This document shows, piece after piece, positions 10,306-20,256 of a stretch of 39,385 nucleotides of DNA. The notes beneath the pieces were generated by a model that had not been told where the DNA came from, searched no databases, and was given only the letters and a program-made list of their open reading frames with translations. Positions within the stretch are counted from its first letter, which is position 1. Each line of letters starts with the position of its first letter. Position numbers and translations under genes: made by a program. The stretch is from the NCBI RefSeq assembly GCF_008831285.2, contig NW_022205156.1:1-39385 (forward strand), in the 5' to 3' direction. The DNA is from Nymphaea colorata (lineage: Eukaryota > Streptophyta > Magnoliopsida > Nymphaeales > Nymphaeaceae).

Positions 10306-11115
10306 ATGCATTTTTCCTACCGAAGAACAAAATCGTAGGAACGATCATAAACAAGAATCAAAGAAAAGAAGAAGAAAATATATTTAAAATCGCTCCCATT
10401 GAGGCAGTCTACTACAAAGACACCATCTGCGTCAACTTTTAGTCCAAAAAAGATGCCTACTCCTGCGATAATTCCCCATAAAATTGCAATTCTAAAAGTT
10501 ACATCGAAACAGCCGACAAAGAAAGAACATAAGAGCTTTCAATAACCCCGCGTTTCAATTTCGATTCAAAGTACTATACGTCGTGCTTCATTATCCCCTA
10601 TGAAGGATAGGAAAGCGACGAGGAGATGAAAGATATCATAGGAATAAGACCAATGAAAGCTAAAAAGAAATCGACTCTGCAAATATTGTAAAGTTTGCCT
10701 TATTTAGATGATCCCGAAACCAAAAAGCAGAAATCAGTATTGCGCTGTCTGCCGATTCCATTACGATGACTACTTAGCCCACATCGGCGCACCTGAGCAT
10801 AAAAAGAACATACGAAAAAACAAATTTAACAATGATATTGAATACTTGACCATTTTGATCAAGGAAAGGACGAAGATCTGTTAAAAAGATGGGGTGATAA
10901 CTCGATCAGCCAAAAGAAGATTAGTAATCCAAAGCGACTATTTTGGCCCAGAATTGCAATACGGAAAAAAGAGAAAAGCATCACCACCTTCCTACCAAAG
11001 ACCAAACAGCAAGAACAATCAAGAAAGAGATGATCTTTGTGAAGCACAAACTCCATTCAATAAGAAATGGCACTATGAGACAACAGCCAAATCGATTTAT
11101 AGCGCACTTGATTGA
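10306..11115 (+). CDS. Dbf4-type zinc-finger protein
   Basis: The diagnostic part is YCAVCRFHYDDYLAHIGAPE followed by HKKN. This is the CxxC...H...H pattern of the Dbf4 zinc finger (motif C), which binds and activates the Cdc7 kinase that fires replication origins. Upstream, in one frame with several TAR codons, comes an acidic/basic region (EAVYYKDTICVNF, IIPYEGEESDEEM). It ends KKQKS, and one missing base near 10738 joins it to the finger. The tail after the finger is basic and closes at the TGA at 11113. I did not find a clear Dbf4 motif N or M. The start is uncertain: 10306 is the first good ATG, but the frame changes before 10370. Identification rests mainly on the finger. Confidence 0.5.
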
Positions 11116-11169
11116 TGCATTTATCATATGTTTCTCATTAATCTTGCATAAAATTACTTTTTAACATCA

Positions 11170-12361
11170 TCATTTGGTCTACTCGTCCTCATAGTATATG
11201 TGTCTTCCTAGCTGCCAAACCTCAATACAATTGTTCTCCTCCACGCTTGCAATCAACAACTTCTCATGAGGATTCCAATCCAAATCCAAGACTTTTGACC
11301 TGTGACCCATGTGACGGTAGAGATAGTTGGTATCATGTTCTTTTTTGTCTTGGAAATATCCCAAATATCAACGTTTCTTCCATATCCGCAAGATGCAAGC
11401 ACACAGGAGTTGAAAGGACTCCATTGGACCTTAATAACGCTGTTCTTCTCTCCGTTGAAGGTCATCAGGGATCTTGTCAAGTTTCTCATATCCCAGACGG
11501 AAACATTCTCATCTGCTGATCCGCTGACAAACAAAAACTCGTTAAAAGGTGAAAAGTCGAGCGAGTAGACCTCATCTGTGTGGCAACGACTTCGAATAAA
11601 GGTTTTTTGTCTTAGTTTGCAGACGAGCTTCTAAACCTAACATCCCAGATGTTGATGAGCCGGTCGTCTGAGCAACTGGCGAAGATGTTTGGGTGGAATT
11701 TGTGCCAAGCCACATCTTCGATGGGGGCATTGTGATGCAAGATTTCGAAGATGGGGAAGATTTTTTGGTTGAGCTGTTTATTTTTTTAAATATCCCAAAT
11801 GCAGATCCTCTTATCGCTGAATCCAGAAACAAGCAAATTTTTGTTAATTCCATTCCAACTAAGCCCATACCCTTCTGAGGTATGGCCGACCAACTTTCCA
11901 ACAGGTTCTTTCATGGAGTTAGAGTAATATCTCCTTTGTTCGTTGCAATGGCGGTCAATCTGGGGTCGGCTTGGCAATATCTGGCCTCAAGATTTCTCCA
12001 TTGTGTTGTATCTTCTCGACAACTTTGATCTTGTGATCCTTGTTTTCGAAGTAGGGTTCGGCTAGCTACAAAAAGAGATACATTTGCCTTCATTGGGGTG
12101 GTCGATTTTTATCTTCTGCAGTTGGCACTGGTCGATTTCGGAAGAGCTCGAAGCAATGATTGCGTAGTAGGAAGTATAGTCGTCGTGGACTTCAAATTCG
12201 GGAAGCCATTGGAAGGTAAAGGTGGGCCAATCGACCGAATGCAGAAGGAGGAAATCGTAGTAATAGGGTGCTTCCTTCTTCCAGATCTTGTACTCCTGGT
12301 TGATGATCATTTCCTCCTCCTCGTTGAATTCTAAGGTCAAGCCATGAGTACATTCCGCCAT
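11170..12361 (-). CDS. RBBP4/7-type WD40 histone-binding protein
   Basis: A nuclear seven-bladed WD40 chaperone of about 390 aa, shared by CAF-1, HAT1, Polycomb and deacetylase complexes. The N-terminal helix and first motif EYKIWKKEAPYYYDFLLLHS with WPTFTFQWLP is typical of the family (YKIWKKN..YDL...LEWPSLT). Later blades show GHTSEGYGLSWN, ICIWDI, DVAWHKFHPNIFASCSDD, HTDEVYSLDFSPFNEFLFVS, VQWSPFNSCVLASCGYGR and LDWNPHEKLLIAS. It ends IEVWQLGRHIYYEDE-E-TK. A 20-nt intron lies at 12062-12081. Four single-base deletions must be assumed (near 12005, 11935, 11590 and 11340), the last two in C and A runs. TAA appears after one WDI. It is divergent from the transporter gene. Confidence 0.88.
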
Positions 12362-12516
12362 TTCTCACAACAAAATGATATTATAATCCTTCCCATAAAC
12401 AGGCATCAATTAATACTAGACCATACTTCATACATGATGATGATATTTTAATCAAAGTGGCATAAAGCGGAATTCTGATTGGTTTGAACTCGGTTGATGT
12501 TATAATATTTGGAAAG
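12362..12516. promoter_or_regulatory. Divergent promoter region, RBBP4-like/transporter
   Basis: 155 bp separate the two start codons. The region must contain both transcription starts. No specific element was recognised. Confidence 0.45.
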
Positions 12517-13965
12517 ATGGATAGGTCCAAACAGGAATAGACCAAACGGGATGTCACCGAACTTACCATCGATAAAGCTTTAGAGTTCGCTGGTGATAAT
12601 AGCAGCTATCAAAAGAAGCGACTCTTGCTGATGACCATAATGATACTCACACTCGCCATCCTCACAAGTAAAATCGCAATGCTGGGAAGCAAGATCATCC
12701 TTGCCTTTCTATTCTTCTCGGGAATAGGGCAAATAATTTGCCCCATTTACCTCAACATCCTAGCAACCACCCTTGGTCTAGCAGCCTTCACCATCGGGGC
12801 CTTCCTATTCTACCCCTTCAGCGAAGTCCTCGCCGATTTTTGCTACTTGGGGATGGGTTTCTTTGCACGAGGATTCTTTGTGAGTTCTTTGGTGTACTTC
12901 AACGAAATCGGAGGAGATAGATTTCGAGCATGGTCGATAATAGTAGTCTTTGCAGTCTGGGGCCTATCCTTCCTCATATCGTCAGTCTAATGGATGGTTA
13001 ATTGGCCAAATTGGTTCTGGCATTACTTTCTCATCTTCATCCCCATCATAGTCAATTCCTACCTCATTCTGAAAGCATGGAAGCCATCACCTTACTTTCT
13101 CTATACGCAAAGTAAGCTTAAGATTATTTAGAAATGTATCCGGAAGCCAAGATAGTCCTCAATTAAATCGCATAAGAAAATGGTCGTCCGAATCTTCCTT
13201 ATGGATTGGAAGGAGAAGCAACAGAAGACGACTTTTTCCAAACTAAAAATCCTACCTACTTCCAAATAGTATACTAGCCTTTCCTCCGAAAGATCACAGT
13301 GCCTTTGATTGTGATATGGATCTATCGGTAAGAATTAAATCACTTAGGTAGTATATTTACTATGCATCCTATATCATAATTCCTGACCTAAGCCAAGAAT
13401 ACACCAAAAATTTCATATTGATCAGCATCAGCGAAACTGTAGCCGTGCTCATGTCCTATCCTATAAGATTGAAGATTCGGAGGGTTAATGCAATATTCGG
13501 ACTCATACTCATTATCTTTGTCTGCAGCCTGCTTTGCAGCTTTGGAATAGTAAGTGAGGAGTGCAGGGAGAAAGGGAGCTTTTGCAAGATGAAATATGTT
13601 TACCGAGTTTCGATCATGGTAATGATGGCCTTATTTAGCTGATACGCTTTTCGATTGCGCTCATCGGCAACATCTTGATCAACTACACCCTCGAAGTCTA
13701 TCCATCAAACGTCAGGAACATGGCGTATCCCCTTCTTCTGAGCGTGAGCTCTCTCGGCTCCATCGTTCTGCCCTGCGTAAACTCAGCTTTCATGCACGCA
13801 GGCCTCTCAGGGTTCATTGGCTTTGCGCTCGCGAGTGGCGTCGCTATCTACTTTGTCACAGAGTTGCAAGAAACGTACGGAAAGATGAGAGTGGAGAGGC
13901 TGGAGGAGCTGGAGAACAAAATACCGCTCATCTCGCTGAACAACTGGAAAAACCTAAGCCTTTGA
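12517..13965 (+). CDS. Major facilitator transporter, SLC22 (organic ion)-like
   Basis: A 462-residue membrane transporter whose frame closes perfectly once three 20-nt introns are removed (13112-13131, 13328-13347, 13619-13638) and TAR is read as Glu. The N-terminus LTIDKALEFAGDNSSYQKKR matches the SLC22 start (LDEVLEQVGGFGRFQ...). Membrane segments follow (LLLMTIMILTLAILT, IILAFLFFSGIGQII, AAFTIGAFLFYPF), and SLVYFNEIGGDRFRAWS fills the place of the family's conserved loop after TM4. The C-terminal half has LINYTLEVYPSNVRNMAYPL, equivalent to the YTAELYPTxxRN motif, and ends ...LELENKIPLISLNNWKNLSL. The TGA lies 65 bp from the stop of the convergent Cys-rich gene. Substrate cannot be inferred. 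No frameshift is needed. Confidence 0.85.
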
Positions 13966-14030
13966 GGAGCAATATCCGACATAATGCAAGAGTGATGATT
14001 ATTTTGAATGGCATGAGAATGTTATCGCTA

Positions 14031-14366
14031 TCAGCGTTTCCCTGTTCGAGAGGTATTGCTGATTTATATGATTCGTTCGCGCTCCTCCTTCCTCTCCTCC
14101 TGGTACATCCGCACCGAGAACCAGATGAACGAGCAAGGCATGCAGCAGAACCAGGCCACCTGGCAGCAGCATCCGAGATCGTCCCCGCATATAGTTGTCT
14201 CCTTCATTATGCGCTTGGTCCGAGGTGACGGCTCCCTATAGCGCCTTGGACTGCGGTTAAACTACTCGTGGCGCCGCTGGGCTTCTTTGCGCGAGTTTTA
14301 CCTTTACGCGTAGGCCTGCCTCTCCCTCAGCTCCTCGTTGTACCGAATCCTCCACTAAGCGTCCAT
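14031..14366 (-). CDS. Small Cys-rich, membrane-associated protein
   Basis: An exact 111-codon frame with four to five TAR codons. The N-terminal half is rich in Arg/Glu (RYNEELRERQAYA, RSPRRYREPSPRTKR). The middle is a cysteine-rich hydrophobic stretch (GCCCQVAWFCCMPCSFIWFS), flanked by another charged segment (MYQEERKEERERII). Seven or more Cys beside a short hydrophobic core suggest palmitoylation or a hairpin membrane anchor, as in PLAC8/Cys-rich surface proteins, although no family match is claimed. The start codon lies within the first bases of the duplicated unit, so the duplication breakpoint falls at the 5' end of this gene and its promoter was copied while the rest was not. Confidence 0.6.
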
Positions 14367-15156
14367 GTGACTTATAACTCCTTTACTTACTTGATAGCAA
14401 ATGATAAAGTAGTAAGAATATTCTTGCCATAACTTACATGCATCAATAAGATGTCCCTTCTCGGTATGAATATCTAAAAGGGCTCAATATGGTCCTTGTA
14501 TAATCTCTGAATCCCTCTATTTATCTCATAAAGAAGCCAGAGGGAATTTTCAAGTATAGGCAGGATTATTGCGATGGGTCTATCAAATAATCAAAGGATA
14601 AATAACCGTTTTTGTGATAATTAGGGATTGATTGAATCTGTGGATATAGATCTGATAGCTTTTTCTTCGGAAGAGTGCGAAGATCTTCGCGAAGCGTCAA
14701 AAGACTGTGCTTTGCTCTATTGAACCGAGCTTAAATCAAATTAGATGTAGAAGAATGGTCTTTGTCAACAGCACTATTTTTTTGAGCTCAAAACATGATA
14801 AAGTTCGTTTTTGATCTTTTGAACTCAAGGTATTTATCAAACGGCTGTGATCGATTTTCACGTAAAGAACCAAGCCACAGGCAGCCTGAAACGCCTTAAT
14901 TTTATATTCCATCCTCTTTTATATATGCAAAAAATAAAATCTACACAAAAAACATTAATTAAGCAACAACCACTAAAAGCCACACTCTTTGCGGCCTAAC
15001 GCCACGAGGCATCCGAGGTTATCAAGGATTTATTCCTTTATCTCATCGATTTGTTGTTACTAAACTTAAGCTTTTTTAGATTTTTATATTATGATAAAAG
15101 ATTCACCCAAACGTAGTTACTCTTATCTCAAAGTATTTAAATGATTTGATGGACGA

Positions 15157-15515
15157 TCATGCGTAATACCAGATCACCGACAGGGCTTCTTCGTGGTCTT
15201 TGTTGACCTCGAGGCTGTTGATCGAAATTACTTGCTTTTCCTGAGTCTTCGCAAGGACGAGTTCGTTGTGGATTGGCCAAACCTCCTTGTCTCTGACATT
15301 CAAAAAGGAAACAGTGCCGTTGAATTGGTCGTCTAAGTCTTAAATGTTTTACTTTATCTGTAGTAAACGGTGACCAAACCTTTTTCATCAAGGTGGCAAA
15401 AGGTTGTGGTGAAGCACACTGGGCGAATGTGGTTAGTGTTGACCCAACTGCACACCAGGGCGAAAATGGAATCCCAGGTTTCTGCACTTCTGATTGAATG
15501 ACTTCTGTAGCTCAT
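15157..15515 (-). CDS. Unknown 112-aa protein A (copy 1)
   Basis: Removing the 20-nt intron at 15333-15352 and reading one TAA as Glu gives an exact 112-codon protein. It starts MSYRSHSIRSAETWDSIFAL, has CFTTTFCHLDEKGLVTVYYR in the middle and ends ISINSLEVNKDHEEALSVIW-YYA. It is clearly related to gene B, which has the same length and the same intron position. Shared features are RPxCFTTTxCH, HNExVLxxxQxKxxISINSLEV and SVIWYY. I recognise no known domain. The alternation of short hydrophobic and polar runs suggests a small beta-rich soluble fold. A longer open frame in another register at this place is an artefact of ignoring the intron. Confidence 0.75.
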
Positions 15516-16350
15516 TTTAAGATATTATTATCAAGGGCAAAATGCTTTGGACTTATAGATTGTAATAAAACGCTATCGGTGTGGAATCATAAGCCACCGT
15601 TTCTCCATCGAAGAGGCATTCCTTACCCCTCCCTTGAAACAGCGTTCTTTACTTTTTTCCTTATCGAAATTGATGCGAGGAAGTTGCTTCACTTTTCATA
15701 TTTGAGAGAAGTAAGTAAATGAAATTTCGAAGAAATCATGGGTGTTATGCTTGAGGAAGTGGTGGTCTAGCAAAAAAGGTAGAAATTATAAGAATATTCA
15801 GAATCAATAAGTTCAGCAGCATGTTGAGTGGATGGCATTTTTCCAAAGAAGGATGCAAAAAGCCTCTAAAAGCCTCAGCAGTTCTCTTTCGCTGGCTAGA
15901 TCCTAAAAGATAGTCACAACAATATTATTTCGCCGAAAATTAGCAGCATGATTTTTGGCTCATTATTAAGATAATAGTCCTCTTTTTGGGTTTGGGAAAT
16001 CAAAAAAATATATCGAACGGTTTTATTCGATGATCAGGAGAGAACAAAGCCACGTAATGCCTCAAGTGCCTCACTTTTAGATAATATTCTCATTTTATAT
16101 ATCTAAGCATGTAAAATTAAATCATAAACGGAGCCCTCATTCAACCGAATTATTAATTAAAAGGACTGCTTTCATTCATTTTATGGGATAAAACAACTAA
16201 AATCATCAATTATTTTTCAACTTTTTTTTGTTCAATTCTGGCATCAGAACTTGGACAGTTTTGGATTATTTATTAATTATATTTATAATCAAAAACTTGC
16301 TCAAACATAATTACTATTTTATCAAAGATTTCAAATGATTTAATGGGCAA
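15516..16350. other. Non-coding, holds conserved 5' flank of gene A and a fossil of the peptidase 5' end
   Basis: The first roughly 165 bp are the upstream region of gene A and are strongly similar to the upstream region of gene B (16710-16880), including a shared 31-base run at 15549-15579. Near 16215-16320 the sequence resembles the 5' flank and first codons of the peptidase gene (compare 17270-17355). No gene was found between them. Confidence 0.6.
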
Positions 16351-16709
16351 TCATCCGTAATACCAGATCACAGACATGGCATCGTTGTGGTTCGCATAGA
16401 CTTCAAGGCTGTTGATCGAAATGATCGCTTTGCCCTGCGCTCTCAGAAGAACGGCTTCATTATGAACAGCCCAGCTGTCCTGGTTTTGGATCACCTGAAA
16501 TTTAACAATGGTTCTATGTGGTTGATCATCTTAATCTTATATGGTTTACCGCGTAAGTAGTACATGCTGCACATGAGATCTCCATTATCATGGCAAAGAG
16601 TTGTAGTGAAGCATCCTGGCCGAAAGCGATTGAGGTTAGCAGTATCGGCCACCCTGTCAAAGATGGTCTTGAATCCCTCCCTACTTCTGACTGAATAGAT
16701 TCTGTACAT
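16351..16709 (-). CDS. Unknown 112-aa protein B (copy 1)
   Basis: A paralogue of gene A with identical length (112 codons) and intron site; the intron is 16530-16549, 20 nt. The protein starts MYRIYSVRSREGFKTIFDRV, has RFRPGCFTTTLCHDNGDLMC, and ends IISINSLEVYANHNDAMSVI-WYYG. No TAR codons are used. The most conserved blocks with A are the CFTTTxCH and ISINSLEV...SVIWYY segments. No functional assignment is possible. Four tandem genes of this family (A, B and their duplicates) lie in 5 kb, all on the minus strand, with conserved upstream regions. Confidence 0.75.
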
Positions 16710-17336
16710 GCTGGTTTTGAGATATTATAACAAAGGATAAAATGCTTGGACTTATAGATTGTAATAAAACGCTATCGGCTTTGAACCGTAGGCTTTCGCT
16801 TTTCCCTCGAAGAGGCATCCCTTCGCCCTCCCTTGAAACAGTGTTCTTTACTTTTTTGCTTATGGAAGATTATGGGAGCGAGTGACTTCCATTTTCGTGT
16901 AAAGAGTAAGTGCATCGGTGAGTCCATCGAATGGAAACGACAAAAGAGGGCGTTCCGAGAAAAATGGGCAAACATATACGGGAATTAATTATTACGGGAT
17001 TTGGTACGATGGCATGCCGAGTTCGTTAACTTTTCCTTGGAAGAGAGTCCAGAGTCTCGCCTAAGCTCAAAGAATCAGGCGGCTCTCGTCAACTGTCGCA
17101 TAGAGGGCAAGGCCACGCAAAGCCTTAGAAGAAAAAAAAGAATATTTTTTCAGCATTGTTATATGTTTAGAAAGCAAATTATAGATTAGCGAAATCCATA
17201 CGCAATCAGCAGGCATCCGAAACCCCGTTTTTCGTGGTCCTAGGCCACGAGAACCCCACAACCATCGTTTTTGTTTCAACTTTTCTACTCAAATCCTGGC
17301 ACCCAAACTTGGACTGTTTTGCGATTATTTATATTT
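16710..17336. other. Non-coding, conserved 5' flank of gene B and peptidase promoter region
   Basis: Divergent region between gene B and the peptidase fragment. The part next to gene B is the homologue of the gene A flank. No other gene was supported. Confidence 0.5.
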
Positions 17337-17787
17337 ATGATCAAAAACTTGTTCGACGAAACTTCAGCTCAACCGCCGACGTCCTATCGACCAAAAATCT
17401 CAAAAAGTTCGGATGCAAGGACTATCCGCAGGCCCTCAACTACTCCCGTCCCTTCCGTACGCTTCCCCCGACCTCAGACGTCTCCAGGACCAGCAACGGC
17501 ATCACGGTCGCCACCTAAAAGATGCATTCCCACATCGCCAGGTACCTCCGCCTAACTCAGCATCTCCGTCTTCATCAAGTGCGGGAGCCGCAACGAGACC
17601 GAGGAGACTTCCGGCGTCGCCTACTTCCTCGAGCATCTGCACTTCAAGGGCACCAAGGTGCGGACGCGGACGAGCATGGAGCTGGAAGTCGAGAGCATCG
17701 GCGGCAACCTTAACGCCTACACTTCGCGCGAAAACATCTCCTACATGATGACCGTCTTCCGCAAGGACATCCGCCAGGCCGTGGAGA
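17337..17787 (+). pseudogene. Truncated mitochondrial processing peptidase beta-like gene
   Basis: This is the 5' third of the gene at 20882, cut off by the duplication. It carries the presequence and N-terminal strand, the 19-nt intron (17542-17560), and the region up to RKDIRQAV. A missing T shifts the frame after the fifth codon (TTGTTCGAC against TTGTTTCGAC in copy 2). The zinc-binding motif reads YFLEH instead of HFLEH because CAC became TAC near 17621. On the other hand it keeps the in-frame GGGAGC and ATCTCCTAC that are one base short in copy 2. Truncation plus loss of a zinc ligand make it non-functional as a peptidase. Confidence 0.85.
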
Positions 17788-17915
17788 CTCTGGTGAGGAG
17801 TAAAGGGAAAAAACAAACGTTCGCAAGGTTTAATAAGTGAACGAAGCCTCAATTCGGAGCTTGCAGCAGCATCCAAGGTTGCTCTGGATATCATAACCTC
17901 TTCCACGAGGTCCAT
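17502..17915 (-). CDS. Chimeric ORF at the duplication junction
   Basis: A 137-codon frame begins at an ATG (17913-17915) that is the duplicated start codon of the Cys-rich gene at 14366. It crosses the 122-bp junction segment and runs antisense through the truncated peptidase. It starts MDLVEEVMISRATLDAAASS. The antisense part ([13 protein letters not shown]) is the complement of peptidase codons and looks like a shadow, so protein function is unlikely. The point of interest is that a copied promoter and start codon now face a new frame. Confidence 0.25.
   Translation of the reverse strand: MDLVEEVMISRATLDAAASSELRLRSLIKPCERLFFPFTPHQSLHGLADVLAEDGHHVGDVFARSVGVKVAADALDFQLHARPRPHLGALEVQMLEEVGDAGSLLGLVAAPALDEDGDAELGGGTWRCGNASFRWRP
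17788..17909. other. 122-bp unique segment between the tandem copies
   Basis: This segment has no counterpart at the other edge of the duplication. On the plus strand it contains a protein-like run (LNSELAAASKVALDIITSST), possibly a scrap of another gene. It may be filler inserted when the duplication formed. Confidence 0.6.
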
Positions 17916-18704
17916 GTGACTTATAACTCCTTTACTTACTTGATAGTAAATGATAAAGTAGTAAGAATATTCTTGCCATAACTTACATGCATCAATAAGA
18001 TGTCCCTTCTTGGTATGAATATCTAAAAGGGCTCAATATGGTCCTTGTATAATCTCTGAATCCCTCTATTTATCTCATAAAGAAGCCAGAGGGAATTTTC
18101 AAGTATAGGCAGGATTATTGCGATGGGTCTATCAAATAATCAAAGGATAAATAACCGTTTTGTGATAATTAGGGATTGATTGAATCTGTGGATATAGATC
18201 TGATAGCTTTTTCTTCGGAAGAGTGCGAAGATCTTCGCGAAGCGTCAAAAGACTGTGCTTTGCTCTATTGAACCGAGCTTAAATCAAATTAGATGTAGAA
18301 GAATGGTCTTTGTCAACAGCACTATTTTTTTGAGCTCAAAACATGATAAAGTTCGTTTTTGATCTTTTGAACTCAAGGTATTTATCAAACGGCTGTGATC
18401 GATTTTCACGTAAAGAACCAAGCCACAGGCAGCCTGAAACGCCTTAATTTTATATTCCATCCTCTTTTATATATGCAAAAAATAAAATCTACACAAAAAA
18501 CATTAATTAAGCAACAACCACTAAAAGCCACACTCTTTGTGGCCTAACGCCACGAGGCATCCGAGGTTATCAAGGATTTATTCCTTTATCTCATCGATTT
18601 GTTGTTACTAAACTTAAGCTTTTTTAGATTTTTATATTATGATAAAAGATTCACCCAAACGTAGTTACTCTTATCTCAAAGTATTTAAATGATTTGATGG
18701 ACGA

Positions 18705-19063
18705 TCATGCGTAATACCAGATCACCGACAGGGCTTCTTCGTGGTCTTTGTTGACCTCGAGGCTGTTGATCGAAATTACTTGCTTTTCCTGAGTCTTCGC
18801 AAGGACGAGTTCGTTGTGGATTGGCCAAACCTCCTTGTCTCTGACATTCAAAAAGGAAACAGTGCCGTTGAATTGGTCGTCTAAGTCTTAAATGTTTTAC
18901 TTTATCTGTAGTAAACGGTGACCAAACCTTTTTCATCAAGGTGGCAAAAGGTTGTGGTGAAGCACACTGGGCGAATGTGGTTAGTGTTGACCCAACTGCA
19001 CACCAGGGCGAAAATGGAATCCCAGGTTTCTGCACTTCTGATTGAATGACTTCTGTAGCTCAT
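18705..19063 (-). CDS. Unknown 112-aa protein A (copy 2)
   Basis: Same length, intron phase and, as far as I can see, same protein as the gene at 15157-15515. The absence of coding differences beside several non-coding ones suggests a very recent duplication. The unit includes the same conserved upstream flank. Confidence 0.75.
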
Positions 19064-19898
19064 TTTAAGATATTATTATCAAGGGCAAAATGCTTTGGAC
19101 TTATAGATTGTAATAAAACGCTATCGGTGTGGAATCATAAGCCACCGTTTCTCCATCGAAGAGGCATTCCTTACCCCTCCCTTGAAACAGCGTTCTTTAC
19201 TTTTTTCCTTATCGAAATTGATGCGAGGAAGTTGCTTCACTTTTCATATTTGAGAGAAGTAAGTAAATGAAATTTCGAAGAAATCATGGGTGTTATGCTT
19301 GAGGAAGTGGTGGTCTAGCAAAAAAGGTAGAAATTATAAGAATATTCAGAATCAATAAGTTCAGCAGCATGTTGAGTGGATGGCATTTTTCCAAAGAAGG
19401 ATGCAAAAAGCCTCTAAAAGCCTCAACAGTTCTCTTTCGTTGGTGTAAGATCCTAAAAGATAGTCACAACAATATTATTTCGCCGAAAATTAGCAGCATG
19501 ATTTTTGGCTCATTATTAAGATAATAGTCCTCTTTTTGGGTTTGGGAAATCAAAAAAATATATCGAACGGTTTTATTCGATGATCAGGAGAGAACAAAGC
19601 CACGTAATGCCTCAAGTGCCTCACTTTTAGATAATATTCTCATTTTATATATCTAAGCATGTAAAATTAAATCATAAACGGAGCCCTCATTCAACCGAAT
19701 TATTAATTAAAAGGACTGCTTTCATTCATTTTATGGATAAAACAACTAAAATCATCAATTATTTTTCAACTTTTTTTTGTTCAATTCTGGCATCAGAACT
19801 TGGACAGTTTTGGATTATTTATTAATTATATTTATAATCAAAAACTTGCTCAAACATAATTACTATTTTATCAAGATTTCAAATGATTTAATGGGCAA

Positions 19899-20256
19899 TC
19901 ATCCGTAATACCAGATCACAGACATGGCATCGTTGTGGTTCGCATAGACTTCAAGGCTGTTGATCGAAATGATCGCTTTGCCCTGCGCTCTCAGAAGAAC
20001 GGCTTCATTATGAACAGCCCAGCTGTCCTGGTTTTGGATCACCTGAAATTTAACAATGGTTCTATGTGGTTGATCATCTTAATCTATATGGTTTACCGCG
20101 TAAGTAGTACATGCTGCACATGAGATCTCCATTATCATGGCAAAGAGTTGTAGTGAAGCATCCTGGCCGAAAGCGATTGAGGTTAGCAGTATCGGCCACC
20201 CTGTCAAAGATGGTCTTGAATCCCTCCCTACTTCTGACTGAATAGATTCTGTACAT
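19899..20256 (-). CDS. Unknown 112-aa protein B (copy 2)
   Basis: Same protein as 16351-16709. The intron is 19 nt here because one T is missing (GTAAACCATATAGATTAAG), yet the exon junction and frame are unchanged. Either a 19-nt intron is spliced as well as a 20-nt one, or the base was lost in sequencing. Confidence 0.75.

Larger units (their letters stand above)
14361..17787. repeat. Tandem duplication, copy 1 (3.4 kb)
   Basis: This block matches 17910-21331 almost base for base at an offset of about 3.55 kb. It starts at GTCCATGTGAC (14361 and 17910) and ends at GCCGTGGAGA (17787 and 21331). The copies differ by scattered substitutions and single-base indels, mainly in homopolymers. The unit contains about 790 bp without a confident gene, gene A, gene B and the 5' part of the peptidase gene. 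A perfect 14-bp palindrome lies at 14677-14690. Confidence 0.95.

Noticed and set aside
14677-14690. Perfect 14-bp palindrome GCGAAGATCTTCGC
   Set aside because: It is present in both copies of the duplication but isolated. Nothing links it to an origin, operator or mobile element.
14574-14723. Short plus-strand frame starting MGLSNNQR with one CX9C motif
   Set aside because: The second copy has a frame-breaking missing T, the expected second CX9C is lacking, and a TGA ends it at 50 codons. Possible but not supported.
15137-15487. 116-codon frame starting MQKPGIPFSPW, repeated at 18685
   Set aside because: It is out of register with gene A, which closes exactly with a 20-nt intron and matches paralogue B.
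16772-16975. 67-codon minus-strand frame starting MFAHFSRN
   Set aside because: It overlaps the conserved upstream flank of gene B, and the corresponding frame upstream of gene A is interrupted, so it is not conserved as protein.
17413-17748. GC-rich alternative frames over the peptidase fragment
   Set aside because: They are Ser/Pro/Arg-rich shadows of the peptidase codons and are not maintained between the two copies.
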